A stretch of 36,240 bases of DNA, from positions 1-36,240 of the forward strand of contig DAIDJT010000002.1 in assembly GCA_027451265.1 (NCBI GenBank), in the 5' to 3' direction. The DNA is from Bacteroidales bacterium. GTDB taxonomy: Bacteria > Bacteroidota > Bacteroidia > Bacteroidales > VadinHA17. How positions within the stretch are numbered: the first letter of the stretch is position 1; every line of letters begins with the position of its first letter. The notes beneath the pieces are model-generated. The model did not search any database. It saw only the letters and a list, made by a program, of their open reading frames with translations, and was not told the DNA's origin. The position numbers and the translations under genes were made by a program. Shown here in pieces: positions 15,963 through 24,766 of this stretch.

Positions 15963-16748
15963 ATGACCTACGGAACCGACTATCATCTGCACACCGTATA
16001 CAGTGACGGGAAGCGTGAGCCTGAGGCATACATAGAGGCTGCCCTAAGTCTGAAACTGAAGGAGATAGGTTTTTCTGACCATCTGAACCCGTCAGGTGGT
16101 GACCTTAAGTGGTGCATGGATCATGAAAAGCTTCCGGAGTATGCGGAACATATTCTCAGGCTGAAGAGAGAGCATAAGGACATTGCTGTCAGGCTGGGCC
16201 TGGAAGTAGATTACCTGCCCGGCAGGGAAAAGGAAACGGAAAGAATAATCAACTCCCTGCCGTTTGACTATATAATCGGCTCAGTACACTACCTGGGTGA
16301 TGAGACGGTAGACCTCGGCCCTGAATTCTATCTCGGAAAGGATATCGACGAGATTTACGAAAACTATTTCAACCTTGTTTGCGAGGCGGCATCCACCGGC
16401 TTCTTTGACATCATGGGGCACCCTGACCTGGTGCGTATTCACCGGTTCCGGCCGGAGGCCGATATCACGCACCTCTACGGCATGATGGCTTCGGCTTTTG
16501 CCATCCATGACGTTGCTTTTGAATTGAATACCAACGGTCGGAACAAACCGCTGCATGACTTTTATCCTGACAGGAAATACCTTCATCTTTTCGCAGAACA
16601 GGGAGTACCCGTCTGCGTAAATTCTGACGGACACTTCCCGGAGCGCACCGGACAATATTTCAGTGAAGCCTATGATCTTCTCAAAAGGGCAGGGTACAGG
16701 GAAATGGCAGTTTTTTCGGGCCGGGAACGGTATATGATCCCGTTTTAG
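15963..16748 (+). CDS. PHP-domain histidinol-phosphatase family protein
   Basis: 261 residues, typical for the HisK-type (PHP) histidinol phosphatases. Metal-binding motifs run through the chain: DYHLHTVYSDG (His8, His10), GFSDHLNPS, LGLEVDYL, IGSVHYLG, DIMGHPDLVR and VNSDGHFPE, in the order expected for the trinuclear-metal PHP barrel. Family members dephosphorylate L-histidinol phosphate, the penultimate steps of histidine synthesis, but several homologues act on other phosphoesters. There are no other his genes nearby, so the substrate is uncertain. It stands alone between divergent fnr and convergent mntP. Confidence 0.85.
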   Translation: MTYGTDYHLHTVYSDGKREPEAYIEAALSLKLKEIGFSDHLNPSGGDLKWCMDHEKLPEYAEHILRLKREHKDIAVRLGLEVDYLPGREKETERIINSLPFDYIIGSVHYLGDETVDLGPEFYLGKDIDEIYENYFNLVCEAASTGFFDIMGHPDLVRIHRFRPEADITHLYGMMASAFAIHDVAFELNTNGRNKPLHDFYPDRKYLHLFAEQGVPVCVNSDGHFPERTGQYFSEAYDLLKRAGYREMAVFSGRERYMIPF

Positions 16749-16763
16749 AACAGATCCTGCCGG

Positions 16764-17330
16764 TCAGGAAACCGCAAGCAGGTGTTCCGCAAGAATCCTG
16801 ACGCCAATTGCGGCGAGTATTATGCCGCCCAGGATCTCAACCCTTGATCCGAGCCGGCTGCCGGCAGACTTGCCAATGCGTATGGCGGTCATTGACGCAA
16901 GGAAGGTAACTGTGCCAATCACAAGTCCGGCAGTCCATATCTGAACCTTCAGCAGTGCAAAACTGATTCCCACCGCAAAGGCATCTATGCTGGTGCCTAC
17001 TGCCATGGTCAGAACAACCGACAACCTGTTTATATCCAGTGGCTGCCGGTCGGCTTCCCCCTTCAGCCCGCCGATAATCATTCTTATACCCAGAATCATG
17101 AGCAGGATGAAGGCTATCCAGTGGTCATACCTGTTTATGTATACAGAAACGGTTGTTCCGAGGAAGAAGCCAAGCACCGTCAGCCCGCCCTGGAAAAAGG
17201 CAAGAATGAAAGCAATCCGCATTGCATTCCTGAAACGGATCTTCGACTCAACAACCCCGCACGAGAGCGAAACGGCAAAGCTGTCAAGTGAAAGGCCAAG
17301 GGCTATTGCTGTGATAGTTATCAGGTCCAT
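16764..17330 (-). CDS. mntP: Manganese efflux pump MntP
   Basis: 188 residues from the ATG at 17330 (MDLITITAIALGLSLDSFAVSLS). A longer frame to 17450 exists, but its first 40 residues overlap dtd and do not resemble the family. MntP exports Mn(II) across the inner membrane. About six membrane segments are visible. The two halves carry the paired acidic motifs LSLDSFAVS and GTSIDAFAVGIS, the signature of this internally duplicated family. In other bacteria mntP is often controlled by a yybP-ykoY manganese riboswitch; the 60-base gap to dtd is too short for one, so regulation here must differ. Confidence 0.93.
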   Translation of the reverse strand: MDLITITAIALGLSLDSFAVSLSCGVVESKIRFRNAMRIAFILAFFQGGLTVLGFFLGTTVSVYINRYDHWIAFILLMILGIRMIIGGLKGEADRQPLDINRLSVVLTMAVGTSIDAFAVGISFALLKVQIWTAGLVIGTVTFLASMTAIRIGKSAGSRLGSRVEILGGIILAAIGVRILAEHLLAVS

Positions 17331-17346
17331 GACTGAAGAATGAGCG

Positions 17347-17354
17347 CAAAAATA
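17347..17354 (-). promoter_or_regulatory. mntP: Possible -7 element for mntP (TATTTTTG)
   Basis: An exact TATTTTTG on the minus strand, 16 bases before the mntP ATG, inside the 60-base divergent gap with dtd. No -33 TTTG at the standard spacing. Confidence 0.3.
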
Positions 17355-17390
17355 GTAATATTTGCTATTTTTACCACCCTGTTTGACAGT

Positions 17391-17843
17391 ATGAGAATAG
17401 TTGTACAAAGAGTGCGGAGTGCCTCCGTGACTATTGACGGGAAGATACATTCAACCATAGGCACCGGGTTGCTGGTGCTTGCCGGCATCGAGGAGGCTGA
17501 CACACCTGAGGATGCGGCATGGCTGGCTGCCAAGACTGTCAATCTGCGCCTGTTTGATGACAGCAACGGAGTAATGAATCTCTCGGCCGCTGAGACCGGA
17601 AGCGATATTATGATTGTCAGCCAGTTCACTCTTCATGCCTCGACCAGAAAGGGAAACAGGCCGTCATACATCCGCGCGGCAAGACCGGAAAAAGCGGTTC
17701 CTGTGTATGAGGAGTTCATTGCCCGCACAGAGGAAATGCTGGGCAAAAAAACGGCCACCGGAATATTCGGGGCAATGATGGATATTGAGCTGGTCAACAA
17801 CGGCCCGGTAACAATTATCATTGACAGCAGGAACAGGGAATGA
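17391..17843 (+). CDS. dtd: D-aminoacyl-tRNA deacylase
   Basis: 150 residues from the ATG at 17391 (MRIVVQRVRSASVTIDG), the standard family start; an in-frame upstream start at 17340 adds residues unlike the family. Dtd hydrolyses D-amino acids, and misloaded glycine, from tRNA in the cytoplasm. The two signature motifs are present: SQFTLHAS in the middle and NNGPVTIIID at the C-terminus, which provides the cross-subunit Gly-Pro motif that excludes L-amino acids. The stop overlaps the MFS gene start by four bases (ATGA), so the two are translationally coupled. It is divergent from mntP. Confidence 0.97.
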   Translation: MRIVVQRVRSASVTIDGKIHSTIGTGLLVLAGIEEADTPEDAAWLAAKTVNLRLFDDSNGVMNLSAAETGSDIMIVSQFTLHASTRKGNRPSYIRAARPEKAVPVYEEFIARTEEMLGKKTATGIFGAMMDIELVNNGPVTIIIDSRNRE

Positions 17844-19216
17844 CAGAAAAAGAGATTAAGCGGTCAGTGCTGACAGTCACGGCCTTTGCATCCTTTTTAA
17901 CTCCCTTCATGGGCTCCTCGGTCAACCTGGCACTTCCTTCAATAGGCGATGAGTTCGGCCTCAATGCCGTTACTCTTAACTGGATCATAAGCAGCTACAT
18001 GCTGACCACCTCGATGCTGCTGCTTCCCGCAGGAAGGGCCGGCGACATACTCGGACGAAGAAAGGTATTCACGGCCGGACTGGTTGTCTTTACCGTCTCC
18101 ATGATCCTCCTCACCTTCACCCCTGGCATCAGGTGGCTGATAGGTACCAGGATTCTGCAGGGCATCGGCGGGGCAATGATGTTCGGCACCAATATGGCCA
18201 TTCTGACATCAGTATTTCCACCGGGAGAAAGAGGGCGTGCAATGGGTATCAACGTGACGGCAGTCTATATAGGCCTTGCCTCCGGTCCGTTCCTGGGCGG
18301 GTTGCTGACACGGTACCTTGGCTGGCGTAGCATCTTTGCCTTCCTGGTACCCATGGGTATAATAAGCCTGGTCCTTATCCGTACCAGGATGAAGCGCGAA
18401 TGGGCAGAAGCAAAGGGAGAGAGCTTTGACTGGGCAGGATCGGTCATTTACGGCATCTCCATGGCGGCACTTATGTACGGCTTCTCAAAGCTGCCATCGG
18501 TACACGGGTGGGTTATCACTGCAACCGGGCTTGTTCTCTTGCCTCTGTTCGTAGTCAGGGAAAAGATGGCGGTTCACCCCTTGTTTGAGGTGACGCTGAT
18601 TTCACGGAACAGGGTATTTGCCTTCTCAAGCCTGGCGGCGCTGATCCATTATGCAGCCACCAGCGCCATCGGGTTCTTTCTGAGCCTGTTCCTGCAGTAC
18701 ATCAGGGGCCTTGGCCCGCGCGAGGCCGGACTGGTTCTTATGTCATGGCCCCTGACTATGGCCCTGATATCGCCGGCAGCAGGAAAACTTTCAGACAGTC
18801 ATAACCCGGGAGTGCTTGCCTCTATCGGCATGGCCATCACCTCAGCCGGGCTGATAATGCTCTGTTTCCTGAATGAGCAGACATCCGTGCCATTCATTGT
18901 GACTGTGCTTGTGATAATGGGTGCCGGTTTTTCGCTCTTCTCATCGCCAAACTCCAATGCAATAATGAGCTCCGTGGAGAAGAGACAGCTCGGAAATGCT
19001 TCGGGAATGCTGGGGACCATGAGAAACGTGGGCCAGACCTTCAGCATGGCAATAGCGCTGATGCTCCTGGCTCTGTACATGGGCCAGGAAAAAATCAACC
19101 CCTCCAATTACCCGCAATTGATGAATTCGATGAAGAGCGGATTCATTGTCTTCTCCATCCTCTGCTTTGCCGGAATATTCGCTTCGCTGGCAAGAAATAA
19201 AAGCCTTCGCAAATAA
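17840..19216 (+). CDS. MFS transporter, DHA2-like multidrug exporter
   Basis: 458 residues with about 14 predicted membrane segments, the count of the DHA2 (EmrB/QacA) drug:proton antiporter group. Motif A (GRAGDILGRRKVF, about residues 65-77) and the motif C-like segment (IGLASGPFLGG, about 148-158) of drug:H+ antiporters are both visible. Located in the inner membrane; a role in exporting toxic compounds or metabolites is inferred from the family only. It overlaps dtd by four bases. No regulator gene is adjacent. After it come about 95 bases with a T-rich stretch but no convincing hairpin before deoC. Confidence 0.92.
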   Translation: MTEKEIKRSVLTVTAFASFLTPFMGSSVNLALPSIGDEFGLNAVTLNWIISSYMLTTSMLLLPAGRAGDILGRRKVFTAGLVVFTVSMILLTFTPGIRWLIGTRILQGIGGAMMFGTNMAILTSVFPPGERGRAMGINVTAVYIGLASGPFLGGLLTRYLGWRSIFAFLVPMGIISLVLIRTRMKREWAEAKGESFDWAGSVIYGISMAALMYGFSKLPSVHGWVITATGLVLLPLFVVREKMAVHPLFEVTLISRNRVFAFSSLAALIHYAATSAIGFFLSLFLQYIRGLGPREAGLVLMSWPLTMALISPAAGKLSDSHNPGVLASIGMAITSAGLIMLCFLNEQTSVPFIVTVLVIMGAGFSLFSSPNSNAIMSSVEKRQLGNASGMLGTMRNVGQTFSMAIALMLLALYMGQEKINPSNYPQLMNSMKSGFIVFSILCFAGIFASLARNKSLRK

Positions 19217-19311
19217 TTTGATTTTTATTTGCTTTTCACTAAAAACAACTAAATTGACCCGCGTTTGACGGCAGTCAGACATGCTGTTGCCGATCATATA
19301 TAATACACATT

Positions 19312-20184
19312 ATGAGCAAATTATATAAAAAACTCTTAAATAACGATTACTCGCCGGGCGAGATGGGCGAATGCATTGCCGAGGCAAAACGGACACCCGG
19401 CACTGTTGAGAGGGCTCCGATCCTCCGGGAGATTTTTTCTTTTCTCGATCTCACCAGCCTCAACACTTCGGACAGTGATGCCACTATCCGGAGCTTTGCG
19501 GAGAGAACCGCCCAGTTCGGTTATCACTACCATGACATCAGCAATGTGGCAGCTCTGTGCGTCTACCCCAATTTTGCAAAGGTGGCACATGAGGAGCTCG
19601 GCAACTGCGGTGTAAGGCTGGCAGTGGTGGCAGCCTCTTTTCCAACCGCCCAGACATTCACCGAAGTGAAGATACTTGAAACTTCCATGGCGGTCAGGAT
19701 GGGCGCAGATGAGATTGATGTGGTCATTCCTGTGGGCACTTTCCTTAAAGGCGATCTTGACGCAGTTATTGATGAACTGAAGGCCATCAGGGAAGCGGCA
19801 GGTGAGACTACCCTCAAGGTGATCCTGGAAACAGGGCTGCTCAAGGATGAAAGGAACATATACAGGGCTTCCATAATTGCAATGGAATCAGGCGCTGACT
19901 TTGTGAAGACATCTACCGGCAAGAGCAGCGTGTCAGCCACTCCGGAAGCCGCCTGGGTTATCTGCAGGGCGATACGTGACTATTACAATGAGACCGGCAT
20001 AATGATCGGATTCAAGCCTGCCGGCGGCATTGTAACCCCGGATGATGCCATTATCTATTACCTGATTGTCAGGAACATGCTTGGCGCGAAATGGCTCACT
20101 CCCGATTATTTCAGGATAGGTGCCTCACGTCTGGCCAATAATATTCTGACAGAGCTTTACCCCGGCAAGCCGGCTTATTTCTGA
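19312..20184 (+). CDS. deoC: Deoxyribose-phosphate aldolase
   Basis: 290 residues, the longer form usual in Bacteroidota. DeoC cleaves 2-deoxyribose 5-phosphate to glyceraldehyde 3-phosphate and acetaldehyde in deoxynucleoside catabolism. The Schiff-base Lys199 lies in DFVKTSTGKSS, the proton-relay Lys235 in GFKPAGGI, and Asp136 in DEIDVVIP matches E. coli Asp102. The N-terminal 45 residues extend beyond the E. coli core. The ATG at 19312 has no evident ribosome binding site. In several Bacteroidota dtd and deoC lie close together; here only an MFS gene separates them. Confidence 0.96.
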   Translation: MSKLYKKLLNNDYSPGEMGECIAEAKRTPGTVERAPILREIFSFLDLTSLNTSDSDATIRSFAERTAQFGYHYHDISNVAALCVYPNFAKVAHEELGNCGVRLAVVAASFPTAQTFTEVKILETSMAVRMGADEIDVVIPVGTFLKGDLDAVIDELKAIREAAGETTLKVILETGLLKDERNIYRASIIAMESGADFVKTSTGKSSVSATPEAAWVICRAIRDYYNETGIMIGFKPAGGIVTPDDAIIYYLIVRNMLGAKWLTPDYFRIGASRLANNILTELYPGKPAYF

Positions 20185-20192
20185 ATTGAGTC

Positions 20193-21050
20193 ATGACCAA
20201 CGGTCCGGGCGATACAATCAGTGTTGCCGCTGACACTCTCCCACTGCCTGCCCCGCAGGCTGAGTTCAGCATAGGCCGGATCATCCCCCTGGTATCCTCT
20301 GCCGATAAGGTATATACGGAGAAAGAGGGTGTTACGGGTCTTACAACGGATTATATCTCCGGCCTGAGGCGCGTTGAAGGGCAGCCCAGGCCGCCCGGGC
20401 CTGTGAACACTGACATGAGCTTCATAATTCTGTCGATTTCCCTGCTGCTCATCACAGTGCTGACAGCCTTCAGCCGCAGGAGCATCATCGCAGGCCTTTC
20501 ATCAATCAGCTTCCGCAGGCATGAAGCCATTGTGCCTGCAGGCACTTCAGAGGTCCTGACATGGCCTCCCATACTAAGAAACCTGTTTGCCGTCATGAAT
20601 GTCAGCCTTTTTGCTGCCACCGCGCTCCTGGTGCCGGGCCTGGCTGACCGCAGTCTCTTTAACGGCCCCGCGGGCCTGACAGCTATCCTTGCAGGCTCCT
20701 TCCTTTCAACCCTCCTTCTGAGACATCTCTCATGCATCGTCCTGGCAGGGATCAGTGGCTTCAAAAGCCTCTTCCGGGAATATATGACCGTTATTTACAA
20801 TGCATGGTTCGCGTGTTCGGTTATTCTGTTCATACTTAACGGAGTAATCCTGTTTGCTCCCTTGAAGAACACCCTCCCGTTCATAATCACTGGACTTATT
20901 GTTATAGCTATATTTCTATTAATCAGAGCACTAAGACTCCTTTCAATTTTTCATGACAGGCATGTTTCAGTTTTTTATTTCATTTTGTACCTTTGTGCCC
21001 TTGAAGTTCTGCCCGTAATGGTCATTCTAAAAATACTTGGCATCTTCTGA
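20193..21050 (+). CDS. DUF4271 membrane protein
   Basis: 285 residues. A hydrophilic N-terminal part of about 75 residues precedes about seven hydrophobic segments, the first at roughly residues 76-92, consistent with an inner-membrane protein. Position and composition match the DUF4271 family, whose gene sits next to the hemD-like gene in many Bacteroidota; that synteny is the main support. No catalytic motif is recognised and the function is unknown. The gene starts 8 bases after the deoC stop and ends 42 bases before the hemD-like gene. Confidence 0.8.
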   Translation: MTNGPGDTISVAADTLPLPAPQAEFSIGRIIPLVSSADKVYTEKEGVTGLTTDYISGLRRVEGQPRPPGPVNTDMSFIILSISLLLITVLTAFSRRSIIAGLSSISFRRHEAIVPAGTSEVLTWPPILRNLFAVMNVSLFAATALLVPGLADRSLFNGPAGLTAILAGSFLSTLLLRHLSCIVLAGISGFKSLFREYMTVIYNAWFACSVILFILNGVILFAPLKNTLPFIITGLIVIAIFLLIRALRLLSIFHDRHVSVFYFILYLCALEVLPVMVILKILGIF

Positions 21051-21092
21051 CCGGCGGCATGAATGTGAAGGTTGAACTAAAAACTTAAGGCT

Positions 21093-21842
21093 TTGAAAAT
21101 AAGGAAGGTATTAGTGTCGCAGCCTGAGCCGAACAATCCGAAATCGCCATATTTCGAGCTCGCAAAAAAATATAACCTGAAGATTGACTTCAAACAGTTT
21201 ATCCAGATTGAAGGCATTCCCTCGAAGGATTTCAGACAGCAAAAGATCAACCTTGCTGATTTCACTGCAATTATTTTCACGTCAAAGACTGCAATAGACC
21301 ATTATTTCAGGATTTGCGAGGAGATGCGCATCACCGTGCCTGACACCATGAAATATTTCTGCATTACTGAGAACGTGGCGTTTTACCTGCAGAAATATAT
21401 TGTCTACCGCAAGCGGAAGATTTTTCATGGCAAGGCCAACTTTGAAGACCTCATTGACGTGATCATCAAACACAAGGAGGAGAATTTCTTTGTTCCCCTG
21501 TCAGACCCTCACAAATCAGATATTCCGGAACTGCTTGCAAAGCATAAGATCAGGCATACGATCGGTACAATGTACCGTACCATCAGCAGGGATTTTGACT
21601 CCAAGGAACTGGATTATGACCTGATCGTTTTCTTCAGCCCTTCGGGGATAAAGTCACTCAAGGAAAACTTCCCGACGTTCGTGCAGGGCGAGGTGAAGAT
21701 TGCTGCCTTTGGCCCAACCACTGCCGAGGCAGTCACAAACGAGGGTTTCAGGCTTGACCTCCAGGCCCCCAATCCCAAGGCACCATCAATGACAATGGCC
21801 ATTGACAACTTCCTGAAGGAATTTAACAAGAACCACAAATAG
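21093..21842 (+). CDS. hemD: Uroporphyrinogen-III synthase family protein
   Basis: 249 residues. The start is a TTG at 21093 (MKIRKVLVSQPEPNNPKSPY); a stop codon at 21078-21080 in the same frame and the lack of any ATG between them force this choice, and the N-terminus then fits the family. HemD-like proteins close and isomerise hydroxymethylbilane to uroporphyrinogen III. The two-lobed pattern is visible, with IIFTSKTAIDHYF in the first lobe and VFFSPSGIKSLKE and IAAFGPTTAEAV in the second. No other haem genes are adjacent, as is usual for this Bacteroidota version, so whether it is the functional haem enzyme is not certain. Confidence 0.88.
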   Translation: MKIRKVLVSQPEPNNPKSPYFELAKKYNLKIDFKQFIQIEGIPSKDFRQQKINLADFTAIIFTSKTAIDHYFRICEEMRITVPDTMKYFCITENVAFYLQKYIVYRKRKIFHGKANFEDLIDVIIKHKEENFFVPLSDPHKSDIPELLAKHKIRHTIGTMYRTISRDFDSKELDYDLIVFFSPSGIKSLKENFPTFVQGEVKIAAFGPTTAEAVTNEGFRLDLQAPNPKAPSMTMAIDNFLKEFNKNHK

Positions 21843-21909
21843 CACCGGAAAAACATATAACAATACCGGAAGCATCCATCCACCCGGATTGATGCTTTCT
21901 TTTTTTACA

Positions 21910-22302
21910 ATGAAAAAGCGGACGGCATCATTCAAAAAAGGCGAGAGGCTCTGCGGGGTGAAAGCCATCAGTGAGCTTTTTGCAGAGGGACGATCCCTGA
22001 ATCTGCCATCAGTAAGGGTGATCATCCGGTTCACCCCTTCCATCACAGGATCTGAACCCGTCAGAGTGCTTATCACTGTGCCGAAAAGACATTTTAAAAA
22101 AGCCGTCGACCGCAACCTCATTAGAAGAAGAATCAGGGAGGCCTGGCGGAAAAACAAGGAACCTCTCATCATGCTCATGAAGGAAAAAGGACGTCACGCT
22201 GACATTGCAATTATCTGGACTGATACAATGATTAAACCTTACGCATTCACCGAGAGATGCATTGCTGAGGTGATTGCAAGAGTATCAGGGCTTAAATATT
22301 AA
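21910..22302 (+). CDS. rnpA: Ribonuclease P protein component
   Basis: 130 residues from the ATG at 21910 (MKKRTASFKKGERL); an earlier ATG at 21889 would add seven residues not seen in the family. RnpA binds RNase P RNA and helps remove tRNA 5' leaders. The RNR signature (KKAVDRNLIRRRIREAWR) and the N-terminal FKKGERL segment are clear. It lacks the common rpmH neighbour and the yidD gene that often follows it; the S41 protease gene begins 20 bases after its stop. Confidence 0.95.
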   Translation: MKKRTASFKKGERLCGVKAISELFAEGRSLNLPSVRVIIRFTPSITGSEPVRVLITVPKRHFKKAVDRNLIRRRIREAWRKNKEPLIMLMKEKGRHADIAIIWTDTMIKPYAFTERCIAEVIARVSGLKY

Positions 22303-22307
22303 CTTTG
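22300..22307 (+). promoter_or_regulatory. Possible -7 element for the S41 protease (TAACTTTG)
   Basis: TAACTTTG matches TAnnTTTG exactly and ends 14 bases before the ATG at 22322, overlapping the rnpA stop codon. No matching -33 TTTG is visible. Confidence 0.25.
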
Positions 22308-22321
22308 TGAAAATTCTATTT

Positions 22322-23995
22322 ATGAGAGGCAGGAATATAAAGAAAATAGCACTCGTTCCGATAATAGCCCTGGCTGCTGTGGTGACCCTGGGATTTCTCA
22401 TGGGCGGGCAGGATAACAAGGACTTCAGGCTTACGAAGAACCTCGACATATATATCTCACTCTTCAGGGAGCTGAATGCGTTCTATGTGGATGAGATAGA
22501 CCCGGAGAAACTTGTTACAAAGAGCATTAACAGCATGCTTGCAACACTTGATCCGTATACGGTTTACTACCCCGAGGAGGAGACCGGTGACCTGGACTTC
22601 ATGACAACCGGCAAATACGGAGGGTTTGGTTCTCTTATCAGGAAGTCAGGAGATTATATCCTGGTTACAAACGTATATCAGGGTTTCCCTGCCGACAGGA
22701 GCGGCATCAGGCCGGGAGATCTTATGATCAGTATTGACGGCACTTCCCTGAAGGGCGTTTCTTCCGACAAGGCTTCTGATATGCTAAAAGGCGAGCCCGG
22801 CACCGAGGCGGAGATTACTATCAGACGAAACGGCCAGGATATTCCTAAAAAGCTCAAAAGGGAAAGAATAGCCATCTCTGCCGTTCCGTATTACGGGATG
22901 GTTGACGAAAACACCGGTTATATCCGGTTCACCAACTTCACCCAGAACTGCATCGCAGAGGTACGGGAGGCACTGATTGACCTTAAGGAAAAACAGGGGG
23001 CCGAGGATCTGATCCTCGACCTGAGAAGCAATCCGGGAGGCCTTGTAAACGAAGCCGTTGAGATCGTCAATCTCTTCGTCAGGCCTGGCCAGGAGGTGGT
23101 AAGCACCAGGGGCCGGGCAAAACAGTATGATGTGGTTTTCCGGACAGGCAAGGCAGCTGTAGCACCCGATATGCCCGTGGTAGTGCTGATAAACAGGAGC
23201 TCTGCATCCGCGTCAGAAATTGTTGCAGGTGCCCTCCAGGATCTTGACCGCGGAGTCATTGTCGGAGAAAGGTCATACGGAAAGGGGCTGGTACAGGTTG
23301 CCAGGCCACTCAGCTATAAGGCACAGGTCAAGATGACCACAGCCAGGTATTACATCCCCAGCGGAAGATGCATACAGGCAGTGGATTTCTCACACCGCAA
23401 TGAAGACGGAAGCGTGGGAGCAATTCCCGATTCGCTGATAAAAACCTTCAGAACAAAAAACGGCAGACCCGTAAAGGACGGGGGCGGAATCATCCCTGAT
23501 GTCTCCGTGCCGTCAGACATGCTCAACAGGTTCACCAGTGAACTCTATGTGCAGAACATGATATTTGACTTTGCAACCGGATACTACTGGTCGCATCCCC
23601 GGCCTTCAGTCCTTGACAGCCTGAAAATCACCGGCGAAGACCTTGAGCAGTTCAAAATATTCCTTTCAGAAAAGAAATTTGAATACAAGACCGACTCGGA
23701 GAGCATCCTGGAGGAGCTGGCAAAAACAGCCGCGGAAGAGGGCCTGTATGATTCAAACAGGGAGGAGATGGAGAAGCTGAAAACAGGGCTCAGCCATACC
23801 CTCGGGAGAGAAATGACGATTTACAGGCAGGATGTGACAGAACTGCTTGAATCAGAGCTTGCCGGAAGATATTTTTATGACTGGGGCATGGTAGAGTATT
23901 CAATCAGCCGCGACACCCAGATAAAAAAGGCGATAGACATTACTGCCGACAGGGCGCAGTATGCATCGCTTCTCCGTGTTCCTGCAGGTATCTGA
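22322..23995 (+). CDS. S41 family carboxy-terminal processing peptidase
   Basis: 557 residues from the ATG at 22322 (MRGRNIKKIALVPIIALAA). A start at 22274 would overlap rnpA and add an unrelated tail. An N-terminal membrane anchor or signal (about 8-28) is followed by a PDZ domain (about residues 95-175) and the S41 catalytic domain. The SSASASE motif gives catalytic Ser296, and SYGKGLVQ gives Lys321, with the same 25-residue spacing as the Ser-Lys dyad of E. coli Prc; Asp307 matches as well. A further C-terminal domain of about 150 residues follows. These proteases trim or degrade periplasmic proteins from the C-terminus. It is close behind rnpA. Confidence 0.94.
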   Translation: MRGRNIKKIALVPIIALAAVVTLGFLMGGQDNKDFRLTKNLDIYISLFRELNAFYVDEIDPEKLVTKSINSMLATLDPYTVYYPEEETGDLDFMTTGKYGGFGSLIRKSGDYILVTNVYQGFPADRSGIRPGDLMISIDGTSLKGVSSDKASDMLKGEPGTEAEITIRRNGQDIPKKLKRERIAISAVPYYGMVDENTGYIRFTNFTQNCIAEVREALIDLKEKQGAEDLILDLRSNPGGLVNEAVEIVNLFVRPGQEVVSTRGRAKQYDVVFRTGKAAVAPDMPVVVLINRSSASASEIVAGALQDLDRGVIVGERSYGKGLVQVARPLSYKAQVKMTTARYYIPSGRCIQAVDFSHRNEDGSVGAIPDSLIKTFRTKNGRPVKDGGGIIPDVSVPSDMLNRFTSELYVQNMIFDFATGYYWSHPRPSVLDSLKITGEDLEQFKIFLSEKKFEYKTDSESILEELAKTAAEEGLYDSNREEMEKLKTGLSHTLGREMTIYRQDVTELLESELAGRYFYDWGMVEYSISRDTQIKKAIDITADRAQYASLLRVPAGI

Positions 23996-24109
23996 TTGAG
24001 GTTTATACCTGCGGTGAGGGCCGAAGGTACAGATTTGCCGCCGGGAAATCCATGATACACACCTTCATCAGCAGAGGTACTTCTTCAACAATCCCCTGGC
24101 GACCTGATC

Positions 24110-24511
24110 TCAGAAGAGTTCCTTCTTCCAGATCGGAAGCCGCTCCTTGATCATCTCAAGGGTGTGGCGGCACGCGCGTGTACCCTGATCACGGTGACCA
24201 GAGGTGACCATTATGAACAGCGAGGCCTCCCCGGCTTTAACAAGTCCCAGGGAATGAACAATTATTACTGACCTTACATCGCTGAAGGCTGACTTTACCG
24301 TTCTGACTATCTCATCCGCCTCCTTCCCGGCCATCTCTTCATAGGCTGAGTACTCTATAGCCGTCACCCTGCGGCCTGCGGCCTCATCATCGCGTACCCT
24401 GCCGATGAAAATTGAGACAGCGCCTGTGCCGGTATCATCATTCCCAAGCGTCATCAGTTCGGAAACAAGAATAGGTGTGATTGGCCCCCCTACCAAATAC
24501 CTGTTTTTCAT
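24110..24511 (-). CDS. moaE: Molybdopterin synthase catalytic subunit
   Basis: 133 residues from the ATG at 24511 (MKNRYLVGGPI); an in-frame start at 24559 would overlap moaD. MoaE pairs with thiocarboxylated MoaD to insert dithiolene sulfur into precursor Z. Family features include GAVSIFIGRVRD, IEYSAYEEMAGKEADE and the C-terminal PIWKKELF, which contains active-site lysines. It follows moaD by 16 bases. The other cofactor genes (moaA, moaC, moeA) are not in the window. Between its stop and the convergent S41 gene lie 114 bases with no gene and no clear hairpin. Confidence 0.95.
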   Translation of the reverse strand: MKNRYLVGGPITPILVSELMTLGNDDTGTGAVSIFIGRVRDDEAAGRRVTAIEYSAYEEMAGKEADEIVRTVKSAFSDVRSVIIVHSLGLVKAGEASLFIMVTSGHRDQGTRACRHTLEMIKERLPIWKKELF

Positions 24512-24527
24512 GGTCTGAATGTGTGTT

Positions 24528-24764
24528 TCAGCCTCCCTGGAAAGGAGGCAGTATTGCAATTATATCACTTTTTTGTAAAACTGACTCCTCTTTAAGCAAA
24601 GTCCTGTTCAGGGCCATCCTGAACGGTAATCGTGCAAGATCCGGGTACCTGGTGATCAGCTGGCGTCGCAGTGATGCCGTATCTCCGGCAAGGAATTCTT
24701 CTTCCTTCCTGCCTGTTGTTGCCTCCGCAGCACCAAAATAAAGGACTGTTACACTGATATCCAT
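24528..24764 (-). CDS. moaD: Molybdopterin synthase sulfur carrier subunit
   Basis: 78 residues from the ATG at 24764 (MDISVTVLYFGAA); a TTG at 24770 is an alternative. MoaD is a ubiquitin-like protein whose C-terminal Gly-Gly is adenylated and thiocarboxylated. The ending ILPPFQGG provides exactly that tail, and the length and FGAAEATTG start fit. It begins two bases after the polA stop codon and is presumably translated from the same transcript as polA and moaE. Confidence 0.93.
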   Translation of the reverse strand: MDISVTVLYFGAAEATTGRKEEEFLAGDTASLRRQLITRYPDLARLPFRMALNRTLLKEESVLQKSDIIAILPPFQGG

Positions 24765-24766
24765 TC

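Noticed and set aside
17331..17390. Manganese riboswitch upstream of mntP
   Set aside because: The gap is only 60 bases, too short for the yybP-ykoY element, and no matching hairpins are seen.
17340..17450. Longer starts for mntP and dtd that would make them overlap
   Set aside because: Family N-termini begin at 17330 (-) and 17391 (+). The extra residues match no family and the shorter versions leave a normal divergent gap.
19250..19311. Sigma70-like TTGACG and TATAAT upstream of deoC
   Set aside because: The boxes are 28 bases apart, far from the required 16-18, and Bacteroidota use a different consensus.
22274..22322. Start of the S41 protease inside rnpA
   Set aside because: The added residues are the rnpA end read in another frame; the signal anchor begins properly at the ATG at 22322.
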